Below are positions 10,701 through 20,300 of a stretch of DNA of 64,000 nt, one piece after another. The DNA comes from Calditrichota bacterium (GTDB lineage: Bacteria; CLD3), in NCBI GenBank assembly GCA_008501735.1, contig QQUF01000053.1, positions 124,001-188,000 on the forward strand, read 5' to 3'. Position 1 is the first letter of the stretch. Each line of letters begins with the position of its first letter. Both the position numbers and the translations under genes were made by a program. Below the pieces are notes generated by a model. That model searched no databases. It was not told the DNA's origin and saw nothing but the letters and a program-made list of their open reading frames with translations.

Positions 10701-13700
10701 ACTTCCATCATTAATACCATCATTATCAACATCAATGTCAATGTTTCCGTCAGCAGCATTCAAACCGAAGTTGTAAACTGTAACGTCAAAGTTAACTGCA
10801 GAACCAACAGAAGCAGCACCATTAAGTGCAACATCAGTAACTGCAATGTCATCAGTTCCTTCAGTAATACTTACGTGGTCAATTGCAGCATCACCTGCAC
10901 AACATCCACCATTTTTGATGTATCTGAAACGAACTTTTATAGTTTGTCCTACATAAGCTCCAAGACCAATTTTTGCAGATTCCCAAGGAGAAACTGTGAT
11001 ATCACTTGAAGTTTGAACTTGTCCATTTTGATTCCAAAGTGATGTACCTATAACAACATCATTTTCATCTAAAATATCAACGTGTAAATCTCCAATTAAA
11101 GTACCAAACATATGGTAATAAAATTTGAGAGTTGGTGAAGCAAGAGTTGTAAGGTTAAGACATCTTGAATCAAGAGTTGTGATTTCACCATTGACTCCAC
11201 CTGAAGTTTCAACGAACATATATTTTCCGCTTCCACCACCAAGTTGAGAAGTTACATCATTGTTTGGTCCTGTTGGTGAAGAAGGAGTTCCTAAATCATC
11301 AACTAACCAGTTGAAGCCTACTGTAGTTCCAGAAGCATTTGTCCAACCTCCAGCAACAGGTAAGTTTGCACCGTTTGTCCAAGTATCAAATGTTTCTAAG
11401 TAAGGGAAAGTTGCAACACAACCAGGAAGGACATCATAAAAATCTGTTCCTGTATCATTTGATGGGTCTTGGTCAACACTACTTGTTAAAAGCACTGCTG
11501 CTGAAACTGTGATTTGTCCACCTTGTGTAGGAGCAGTTGTGTTAAAAGTAACTGTTTGTGAAGCTGTTGAAGCTAAACCTGTGAGTGATTGTGTATCATC
11601 AACAATACCATCATTTTCATAATCAAGTGTTACATCAAGGTCAGCAGCTGTTTGACTATTGTTTGTTACAACAACATCAATTTGAACAGGATCACCAGGA
11701 TTTAATAAACCAGCTGGAGCTGTTACACTTGTAACTTCAACATCGTCTGTTGGTAAAACTGTAAAGTTCGCAGACCCTGTATCGTTTAATGGGTCAGAGT
11801 CTAAACCACTTGTTAAAACAACTGTTGCATCTGCTGTATAAGGACCAGCAATACCAGGAGCTGTTACTGTTACACTAACTGTTGTTGTTGTACCAAATGC
11901 CAAACCTGCAAATGAATTTGTTCCATCTGCAATACCGTCTCCGTCAATGTCAACATTAACATCACCGTCGGCTGCATTTTGTGCAAAGTTTTCAACTTCT
12001 ACATCAACATTAAAAATTGCATTTGTAAATACAGGAGGAACTACTGTTACAGAGTTGATTCCTACATCATCTGTTGGAGCATCGCCAACTGTTACTTGGT
12101 CAAGACCTGTGTCATTAACAAAGTTAGTTGGTCCACCAACAATACTTCTCCATCTTAATCTTACTTGGTCACCTGCGTGAGCAGCTAAAGAAGCAGAAAC
12201 TTTTTCCCAAGGGTCAGCTTCGGCACCTTGAAGTTGTCCGATTTGTGACCAAACACTCATATCCGTAAGACCTGTTGAAAGGTTAAGAACGTCTAAGTGA
12301 AATTCACCTGCTGTTTGGTTATCGTGAACCATATGAACATAAAATTGGACTTGAGGAGCAGTTAAGAAACTGAGGTCATAACAAGGTGAAATTACATTAA
12401 AAACAGTTCCTACAGCAGGACCTGAAGTTTCAGTGTAAAGATAAAGTCCTGAACCTAATCCTTGTTCAGTCGTGAAATCTTGGGTTGGTCCTGTGTTAAC
12501 TGAACCTGTATTTCCACCGAAAACAGTCCAGTTACCACCGTCTGCAGTGTCTTGTTCCCAACCTGTTGAAGCGTTAAAAGCTCCTGCACCAGTTGCAAAA
12601 GAATCAAAGTTTTCAACTGCAGGGAAAGTGATTGTACAAGTAGGAGTTACAGTATAAGTTGTAGAACCTGTATCATTGCTTGGTTCAGCATCAACAGCAC
12701 TTGTAAGAACGACTGTTGCACTTGCAGTGTAAACTGCTGCTGTTCCAGGAGCAGTTGTTAAAACTGCTACAGTTACAGTTGCACCAGAAGCCAAGCCTGT
12801 AAAATTGCCTGAAACATCAACAATACCATCATTGTCAATATCAACATCAACGTTTCCGTCTGCGGCAGTTAAACCATTATTTGTAACATCAACATTAATC
12901 GTTAAAGGAGAACCTGCAGCAGCTCCAGCCGAACTAACACTTGTAATTTCGACATCGTCTGTCGGAAGAACATTGTAGCCAGAACTTGTAGTGTCATTTG
13001 CAGTATTACCGTCAACACCACTTGTTAAAGTTACAGCAGCAGTTAATCCAGTATTACCAACTGTTCCAGGAGCAGTTGCACTAACCGTAACAACAGTTTG
13101 TGCTCCACCAGCAGCTAAACCAGTAAATGAACCAGTAGCATCAAAAATTCCATCACCATCAATATCAACATCAACGTTACCGTCAGCAGTTAACCCACCA
13201 GTTCCGATATTTGTTACTGTTACATCATAGTTTGTAAGTTGTCCAGCAAAAGCACTTCCTTGTGGAGAAACACCAATTGCAGCAACATCTTCATTTGCAG
13301 GTGAAACACCTTCAATCAAGAAGTCGTCAATGAACCAACCTTCTGTAGCATTTCCGATACCATCGATTGTGTCAAAACTGAATCTAATTTGAATTGTTCC
13401 CCAAGTTGGGTCAAGTGCTTGGACTACTTGAGTCCAGTTTCCTGCAGTAGTTAATGCTCCAGTATCAATATTTAATAAGAACGTAGAAAAGTTATCATTA
13501 CTGATTTGAAGTCTTTTTTGGTCATAAGTACCCGATTCTGTATTCCAGTTCTGTTGGAACTTTAATTCAGGGTTTTGATAGGCACCAACTGCAATTGATT
13601 GATTCAAGGTTACAAAACCAGCGTTTTGCAAACCACCATCATCATAGCTTAATCCGTTGTTGTAATTTAAGCAAGCAGTTCCTGCAAAAGGAACAGGGCT

Positions 13701-13922
13701 TCCTAAAACTGTTGACGGAGTTGCATCAACCGACCAAGTCGGAGCTCCAGCGGCTCCTGATGTCAGTGTTTGGTTGACCGTCCAATTTCCAATACCCGCT
13801 TCAAAATCATCTGAGAAAATAGTGGATGCTTGAGCAAAGACAGAGGAACTACTAAAAGCGACTGTTGCTAAAGTTGCAAGACTAAGTGCAACTTTAGAAG
13901 TCAAGTTTCTTGTTTGAAACAT
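7767..13922 (-). CDS. Giant secreted mosaic protein B (nine CARDB-like repeats, MAM-like domains)
   Basis: 2051 aa with an N-terminal signal peptide ending near SSSVFAQA (about residue 31). Approximate order: MAM-like jelly roll 31-208; repeats 1-2 (211-425); MAM-like 427-615; repeats 3-4 (616-833); MAM-like 832-1020; repeats 5-6 (1024-1240); MAM-like 1241-1428; repeats 7-9 (1426-1752); unique beta domain 1751-1920; FN3-like domain 1921-2000 containing NNYWVYQSANPNGPF and the shared AGNVLTWTDPAG-like segment; tail. Most repeats contain a DxDxDG loop and the phrase FTGLASGA. The third inner MAM-like domain and the repeat after it are almost identical to a block in protein C, suggesting exchange between paralogues. 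No T9SS sorting domain is seen. Function unknown; probably extracellular or cell-surface. Confidence 0.88.
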   Translation of the reverse strand: MFQTRNLTSKVALSLATLATVAFSSSSVFAQASTIFSDDFEAGIGNWTVNQTLTSGAAGAPTWSVDATPSTVLGSPVPFAGTACLNYNNGLSYDDGGLQNAGFVTLNQSIAVGAYQNPELKFQQNWNTESGTYDQKRLQISNDNFSTFLLNIDTGALTTAGNWTQVVQALDPTWGTIQIRFSFDTIDGIGNATEGWFIDDFLIEGVSPANEDVAAIGVSPQGSAFAGQLTNYDVTVTNIGTGGLTADGNVDVDIDGDGIFDATGSFTGLAAGGAQTVVTVSATAPGTVGNTGLTAAVTLTSGVDGNTANDTTSSGYNVLPTDDVEITSVSSAGAAAGSPLTINVDVTNNGLTAADGNVDVDIDNDGIVDVSGNFTGLASGATVTVAVLTTAPGTAAVYTASATVVLTSAVDAEPSNDTGSTTYTVTPTCTITFPAVENFDSFATGAGAFNASTGWEQDTADGGNWTVFGGNTGSVNTGPTQDFTTEQGLGSGLYLYTETSGPAVGTVFNVISPCYDLSFLTAPQVQFYVHMVHDNQTAGEFHLDVLNLSTGLTDMSVWSQIGQLQGAEADPWEKVSASLAAHAGDQVRLRWRSIVGGPTNFVNDTGLDQVTVGDAPTDDVGINSVTVVPPVFTNAIFNVDVEVENFAQNAADGDVNVDIDGDGIADGTNSFAGLAFGTTTTVSVTVTAPGIAGPYTADATVVLTSGLDSDPLNDTGSANFTVLPTDDVEVTSVTAPAGLLNPGDPVQIDVVVTNNSQTAADLDVTLDYENDGIVDDTQSLTGLASTASQTVTFNTTAPTQGGQITVSAAVLLTSSVDQDPSNDTGTDFYDVLPGCVATFPYLETFDTWTNGANLPVAGGWTNASGTTVGFNWLVDDLGTPSSPTGPNNDVTSQLGGGSGKYMFVETSGGVNGEITTLDSRCLNLTTLASPTLKFYYHMFGTLIGDLHVDILDENDVVIGTSLWNQNGQVQTSSDITVSPWESAKIGLGAYVGQTIKVRFRYIKNGGCCAGDAAIDHVSITEGTDDIAVTDVALNGAASVGSAVNFDVTVYNFGLNAADGNIDIDVDNDGINDGSASFTGLASGTSTVVTVSAVAPLTIGNYTASATATLTSAVDGDTSDNSGSTVYTVTPSEDIGVVSVVATPDPVPSGSAMSFDVDVQNLGASPADILVEIDFEDDGIVDASDNITGLASGATGTSTFNTTAPGTAGNATASVAVTLQSGVDGDPSNNTGSVTFAVTPSCVTTYPYLETFDTWPTGNGAFDITTGWIQNTNDNQNWTVFGGSTGSSPTGPTQDYTNEQGGSGGLYLYTETSGPAVGNVFAITSICFDMAALAAPKLSFFYHAFHNNQTAGEFHVDVENLTTGVTDSSVWSLIGQFQTAEADPWENEILSLLPYAGDTVRIIFRTIVGGGTNFYNDTGLDQVSIFDAADDVSVTAFSLNGASASGNPIAFDVEITNTGSNAADGTVDLDVDNDGVSDGSDTFTGLASGASVTLTINATAPIAVGNATAVATANLTSGTDGNPSDNTANLNYVVAPNEDLSAANIIVGNAYSGMTTTFSVDVTNNGGSTGDGTVDFDVDNDGVADGSANFTGLASGATTTVSASITAGTGTPFTVIPVAATVTLTSGVDGDPSNDTATSTYTLIPTDDVSAQNLTGPTAPADGSTNNYDFELVNNGINPASGTFDFDVDTDGTPEITGQAYGPIAPGDTLAIMVTATVPAAVAGSFTATVTQTLAGDGDPSNNSATLGYTVPLAGCGNNSLTTTFASGNGSAGNMFDITAINDVVITCFDVHFDPGVGDFEVWYLTGGGTYVGNETNAANWTMAGSITGVPSASTALDDGTPTQLPILINVPIAAGATQGFYVTRMNGSVNYTNGTAVGNIQSQDANIQFKEGAGGSYFSVTITPRIFNGNIIYDLGAPSVDPPVVTIDGADLSWPAVTNANNYWVYQSANPNGPFNTSTSVGNVLTWTDPAGAASAEPFYYVTADTDAPVVAPTSNKGNNSLANNSNYQIVITDEMLAEYKELEAQGLLDADVKTWLLSMYPNLFEVEHSK

Positions 13923-13931
13923 AGTTTTTTT

Positions 13932-14042
13932 CCTTAATTAAATCCTAAGGTTTGTTAAAAACTTATTGGAAATAAAAAACAATTTACTTTTGCACCTTGG
14001 GGAGGGTTCAAGCTAATTTTGTTTTTATTTCCAAAAGTTATA
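13932..14042 (-). promoter_or_regulatory. Conserved structured leader and promoter of giant gene B
   Basis: Minus strand: -10-like TATAAC (14042-14037), then the stem TTGGAAATAAAAAC (14034-14021) pairing with 13980-13966 (one extra A). The loop carries CTTGAACCCTCCCCAAGG, and the SD hairpin CCTTA/TAAGG spans 13950-13932. The only AAGGA near the ATG lies in the 3' arm of that hairpin, so translation could depend on its opening. An inverted repeat AATTCG-N7-CGAATT (14053-14071) lies just upstream, near the expected -33 region, and might be an operator. Confidence 0.65.
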
Positions 14043-14215
14043 AATGTAAATAAATTCGAGCAAAACGAATTTTCGTAAAAGTTACATTGTTGTTATAGCA
14101 AATTAAATTTTTCTTATCTAAGTCATTTCCGATATTGAATGAGTGAAATACCGACTAGAATAGAAACCAAAACCATACTTAAGAAATAGACCGCAATTAA
14201 ATTTAATTTTTAAGA

Positions 14216-14246
14216 ATTACAAAAGAAGTGGGGATTCTTTTGTAAT
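14216..14246. repeat. Orphan perfect 12-bp inverted repeat in the 448-bp gap between giant genes B and C
   Basis: ATTACAAAAGAA (14216-14227) and TTCTTTTGTAAT (14235-14246) are perfect reverse complements around the 7-nt loop GTGGGGA. No U-tract follows on either strand, so it does not look like a terminator. The rest of 13923-14370 holds the B leader, the C terminator and AT-rich sequence with no supportable ORF. Confidence 0.55.
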
Positions 14247-14313
14247 AAATATTAATTTAATTTTAAAGTGTGATTAAGGCAAGTTTTTTTTTGATAGTTA
14301 CATTCTTACAAAC

Positions 14314-14350
14314 AAAAAAGCCGTTAGACTTTAAGTCTAACGGCTTTTTT
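14314..14350 (-). terminator. Rho-independent terminator of giant gene C
   Basis: AAAAAAGCCGTTAGACTT and AAGTCTAACGGCTTTTTT form an almost uninterrupted 18-bp stem with a tiny loop, 20 bp past the stop of the minus-strand gene ending at 14371. It shares the GCCGTT core with the other two terminators of this gene family. Confidence 0.85.
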
Positions 14351-14370
14351 AAAATTAAAACTAAAGAAGT

Positions 14371-17300
14371 CTAATGTTTTGTAGCATTAACTTTTTGAGT
14401 TTGCTTTTGAACATTTTCGATTTCTTCTTCAACTTGATTACTAAGCATTAATTGGAATGAAGAATTATTAGCTTTTTGCTTAGTGATTGTTGTTTTACTT
14501 ACATTTTGATTAACAACTGTAATCGTTGGATTACTATTCTTAGAAGAAGTAATCGGCGAAACAGGAACATCAGAATCTGCAGTTACATAGTAGAAAGGTT
14601 CTGTAGTTGCAGTTCCCGCAGGATCAGTCCAAGTAAGAACATTTCCAGCTGAAATAGCAGGACTCCAAGGACCATTTGGATTTGCAGAAGTGTAGACCCA
14701 ATAGTTGTTCGCGTTGTTAGAAGCTGGCCAACTTAAAGTTGCACCATCAATTGAAACAACAACATCATCAGGAGTAATTGCTCCGCAACCACCAACACGA
14801 AGCATTTGAATAAAATTAGCTCCGACAGTTGCTGTGTTTGTCCAATTTCCAACTCCGCCACCTAAAGGTGCGTAGTAAAAGATGTTTGCAAGTCCACCTG
14901 TAAGAGTACGACTGTCTTGGTCAACACCGATTGGGAAAGTTCCAACTGTACTTGCAGTCAATTGGTCTCCACCAAAATAAACTGTAGAACCAGCAGGGAA
15001 TTGTAGTGGATTAGCAGAAAGATCAAAAGTAATCCAAGTGTCTAACGGACTTATAGCTGCTAAAGCTGTATAAGTTGTAGGCGGAACTAATGTTTGGAGT
15101 AGAGTTCCAGGCTCGTTATTAGGTCCATCTGCATTCCAAGCTGAAACACTAAACTGTTCTGACATATCACCAGGAGTTCTTACCCAAATAATAATTTTGT
15201 CAATTGTAACAGCATTACAAAAGTCAAAACGATTTACAAAGGAACCTGTAGCAGTATTAAAACCTAAACCATCGTTAGTAGGATTAAGTCCGTCATCATA
15301 ACCAAATGCTTCAGTATCAATTGCAATATCATAAGTTGCAACATCATTAGAAGGATCTATATCACCTGCTAATTGAGTTGCTGCGGTCATTGTAACATTC
15401 CCAATAGCTTCGGCACTTGGGTCGAAAGAAGGGAAAGTTACTTGTGCAGATGCTAAACTTGCTAAGTTAGGAACGTTAACAGTTTGGTTGTAGTTCGTTC
15501 CAATTGTAGCATTTACATCAAATGAAACAGTGTTTCCACCATTGTTTGTAACTGTAAGAACTACATCGTAACAATCAATACAATTTCCAGCAACACTATA
15601 CCCAACATCAATACTTGTCAACTCAACTTCGTCATTAGCAATTGCTGGGGCTTCACGAACAGAGACTTGGTCTAGAGCAGTATCATTATAGAAGTTAGTA
15701 GCTCCACCAACAATCGTTCTGAATCTAAATCTAACAGTATTACCTGCATGTGCAGATAAAGATACAAGAGCTTCTTCCCAAGGTTGTGCTTCAGCAGTTT
15801 GGAATTGGCCGATTAATGACCAAACACTTGAATCAGTTATTCCTGTTGTTAAGTCAATAATATCAACGTGAAACTCACCAGCTGTTTGCCCATTATGGAA
15901 AGCGTGATAGAAGAAAGATAATTGAGGATCTGTTAATGAGAGTAAATCAAAACAATGCGAAGTGATTGAAAATACATTCCCAACTGCAGGTCCTGAAGTT
16001 TCTGTATAAAGATAAAGTCCTGAACCAAGACCTTGCTCAGCAGTGTAATCTTGAGTAGGACCAGTAGTTACAGAACCTGTACTTCCGCCAAAAACAGTCC
16101 AATTTTGGTTATCGTTAGTATCTTGAGTCCAACCTGTTGTGATGTCAAATGCACCATTACCAGTAGCCCAGGTATCAAAAGTTTCTGTGTAAGGGTAAAT
16201 TGTTTCACAAGAAGGAGTAACTGAGAAAGTTAAACTAGCAGTGTCATTAGAAGGATCTCCGTCAATACCACTTGTTAGTATAACTGTAGCTGAAGCTATG
16301 TAACTTCCTGCTGTCCCAGGTGATGTTGTAGAAAATGTTTCAGTTTGGGTTGCACCAGAAGCTAATCCTGAAATATTGCTTGAAGCATCAACTATACCGT
16401 CATTATCAAAATCAATGTCAACTTGAGCATCAATTACTGATCCGCCAAAATTCTGAACAGCAACATTAAAGTCCATTAAAGAACTTGAAGGAACAGGGTT
16501 TGGGTTTGCTGTTAAGGAAGTAATTCCCGCATCTTCGTTTGGAGTTACGGTGTAACCAACAGTTCCAGTGTTATTGTTTAAGTTTCCGTCAATACCACTT
16601 GTCATTACTGCAGTTGCTGTTGCTGTGAAAGGTCCAGCAGTTGCAGGAGCAGTTGTGTTAATTGTAACAGTTGTACTTGCACCAGAGGCTAAACCTACAA
16701 ATGCAGCAGTTCCGTCATCAATACCATCAGAGTCAATATCAATGTTGACATCTCCGTCAGCAACGTTTGTTCCGAAGTTTGCTACTGTAACGTCAAATGA
16801 AATTGGGTTACTTGCAGGAGCGACTCCGTTAAGAACAACATTTGAAACTGCAACGTTATCAGGTAAGATTTGTAAACCGATTCTTACAGCTAAGTTGTCA
16901 GAAACAAAAGGAGCATTGTCAGTAATTGCGATTCCATCATCACCAGCTTGGTTTTCCCAGCCAACAGTTGCACTTACAACATCGTTTTCATCCATATCTA
17001 AATAATGGAATTCGATTGTCCCGTCAGTGTAAAGATGAATTTGGAAAGACATTGGGACTGTTCCACCAAAGGCTACAACACCATTCCATTGAATGATTAC
17101 TCTGTTATTTGTCGCTGAGTCGTCTAAGTAAAGAACTTGCCCACCAGAACTTGGATTCAAGTCATCCCAGAAAGGTGAGACAACACCATTTGGAACTGCT
17201 GCATTTGGCCAAACTCCGTTAAAACCAAGAGAAGTGTTTCCGTTACCAGCACCAAAATTCATCCAACCGTTTGAACAAATATTAATAACAGTTTCATTTG

Positions 17301-20300
17301 TTCCATAATAATTGAAGTTAAAAGGTATTGTAACTGATGCGAAAGAATCATCAGTTAAATTTTGGTTGACTGTATTAGGATCACCTGAAATATCAACATA
17401 ATTAAAAGGTACTGTTCCGTCTAAACTACTTTCCCAAATATAACCATAAACATCAGGTCCACCTGATGCAGGAACTACATAAGTAGTAAAAGTAGAAGTA
17501 TTGTTTGAAAGGTCTCCGTCAATACCACTTGTCATATTTACAACAGCAGTAGAAATATTATTTCCACCAGTTGTTGGAGCATTTGTGTTGAATGTTAAAG
17601 TAGTTGAGTCGCCTGAGGCTAAACCTGTAAACCCTTGAGTATCATCAACAATGCCATCAGTGTCAAAATCAACTTCAACATTTCCATCAGCAGGAGAGCC
17701 ACCTTGATTTTTTACAGTAATATCTAAACTCATTGCTGAGCCTGAACCGATTGTCCCAGGTCCTGTAAATGCTGTAATTGCCAAATCTTCGTTAGGAGCA
17801 ACAGCATAAGGTAAGTTAGAAGTGTTATCAGCAGGATTTCCATCAGTTCCACTTGTTAAATTAGCGGTTATGACAGCTGTGTAAGTTGCTGCAGTTGCAG
17901 GAGCAATTGAATTAAGTGTAAAATTAACTGTGTTACCAGAAGCTAATGCTGTGAATGTATCACTGACATCAACAATTCCATCATTGTCAATATCGAGGTC
18001 AACATTTCCATCAGCAACATTACTTCCTGTATTTGTTACTTCAACATCAAAAGCAATTGGATTACCTGCCGAAGCAGCACCATTTACAGAAAATGCAGTA
18101 ACAGAAATATCATCAGCGGCATCAAAAATACTTACTTGGTCAAGACCTGTGTCATTGTAAAAATTAGTTGCACCACCAACAATTGTTCTAAACTGAATTC
18201 TAATTGTGCTACCAGCATAAGGAAGTAATGAAAGAACTTCATTTTCCCAAGGGTCAGCTTCAGCAGTTTGGAATTGTCCAATTAATGACCAAACACTTGA
18301 GTCGGTTACACCAGTTGTCATATTTTCAATATCAACGTGGAACTCACCGGCTGTTTGGTTATTGTGGAATGCGTGATAGAAGAAAGAAAGTTTTGGAGCA
18401 GTAAGTGCAGCCATATCAAAACAAATTGATGTGATTGCAAAAACATTACCAACAGCAGGACCAGAAGTCTCTGTGTAAAGATAATTTCCTGCAACACCTG
18501 TTTGCTCATTTGTATAATCTTGAGTTGGTCCAGTTGGACTTGAACCTGTGTTTCCAGCAAAAACAGTCCAGTTTTGGTTATCATTTGTATTTTGAATCCA
18601 ACCAGTAGTTACATCAAATGCACCGTTTCCTGTTGGCCAAGTATCAAATGTTTCTAAGTAAGGGAAAGCCGTAACACAACTTGGTGTAACCGCATAAATA
18701 GAGGTAGCTGTATCATTTGTTATATCTTGGTCAATACCACTTGTCATTGTTACTGTAGCAGAAACTGTAACGTTTCCAGCAGTTCCAGGTGCCGTTCCAT
18801 TGAAAGTCTCAGTTTGAGAAGCACCAGAAGCTAAGCCTGAAACATTACTTGAAGCATCAACAATACCATCATTTTCAAAGTCAATATCTACTGACATATC
18901 AGCAGAACTATTACCATTGTTTGTAACTACAACATCAAAACTTATTGCAGTTCCAGATGGAATTGGATTTGGAGTAGCTGTAATGCTTGTAACTTCAACA
19001 TCAGAAGTTGGGACAGTTGTATAATTTGTAGTTGCAACGTCATTTGTATTGTCTTGGTCAACCCCGGAAGTAAGAATTGCAGTTCCTGTTGCTGTGAAGT
19101 TTCCAACAGTTGCAGGAGAAGTTGCCACAATATTTACTGTTGTAGAAGCACCACCAACTAAACCTGTGAAAGTTCCAGTTGCATCAGTGATTCCGTCATT
19201 GTCAACATCAACGTCAACATTTCCATCTGCTGAAAGGAAACCATTATTTGTAACTACAACATCAAAAGTAGATTGTGCACCAGCAAATGCAGAAACATTA
19301 GTTATGCTTGTTGCTTCAACATCATCACCAGCTACAACGTCATAATTAGTCGCAGTCGTATTGTTGAAAGGTTTTTCATCTGTTGCACTTGTCATTGTTG
19401 CAGTAGCAGAAGCAGTGTAAGTTCCTAATGCCCCAGGAACTGTTCCTTGGATTTGGACTACAACTGTATCACCTGCTGCAAGACCTGCGAAAGTATCACT
19501 ACCATCTGCAAATCCATCATTGTCAATATCAAGGTCAACAGTTCCGTCTGCTACATTGAGTCCTTTATTTACAACCGTAATATCAGCTGTAACTGTTGAG
19601 TTAACTCCACCATTTGGAACGAATAAAGATGTAATAGCAACATCGTCATTTGCAGGAGTGTCATCTAAAGTTGCATTCCAAACTTGTGAGACTTCAAGAG
19701 CAGTTAAGGCACTTCCATAAAGTCTGAATTCGTCCATTGCTTGTCCAGCAGAAAGACAACTATTAGTTCCTCCACCTTGTGCTCCAACTGCAAAGTTGGA
19801 AACTCCTGTTCCTTGAATATTTAAAACTGGTTGTGCAACAGTATTATTCAGAACTCCATTTAAGTAAGCTCTAATCTCTGGAACTGAACTGTCGTAAACA
19901 AAAGTAACAGCTTGTGCAGGACCAGCTACTGGAGCTCCTCCTGTTACAAGAACATCAGTCATTCCACCACCACGAAGCATCCAGTTTCCTGCTCCAGCAA
20001 CTCCATTTGTGAAACAACGAAGTGAAGAAGCTGTAACGTCTCCAAGAATATAAATCAGAGTAGTTGGTGGACCGTTTGTGTAATCTACCCAGAAGTGCAT
20101 TGTCCAATCACCAGAGAGGTTTGTTTGCCAACCTGTGTCAACAAAATTTGTATTGGATGTTCCACCGATTCCAACTAAACCACCATTAAATTGTCCTGCT
20201 CCAGGAGTGAGAGTGTGTCCGTTCACAGTTGCATTTTGCGAACCAACAAATGGACTTGCTTCATTTAATGTAGTTGTGCCACCTGATTCATTAAATTTAT

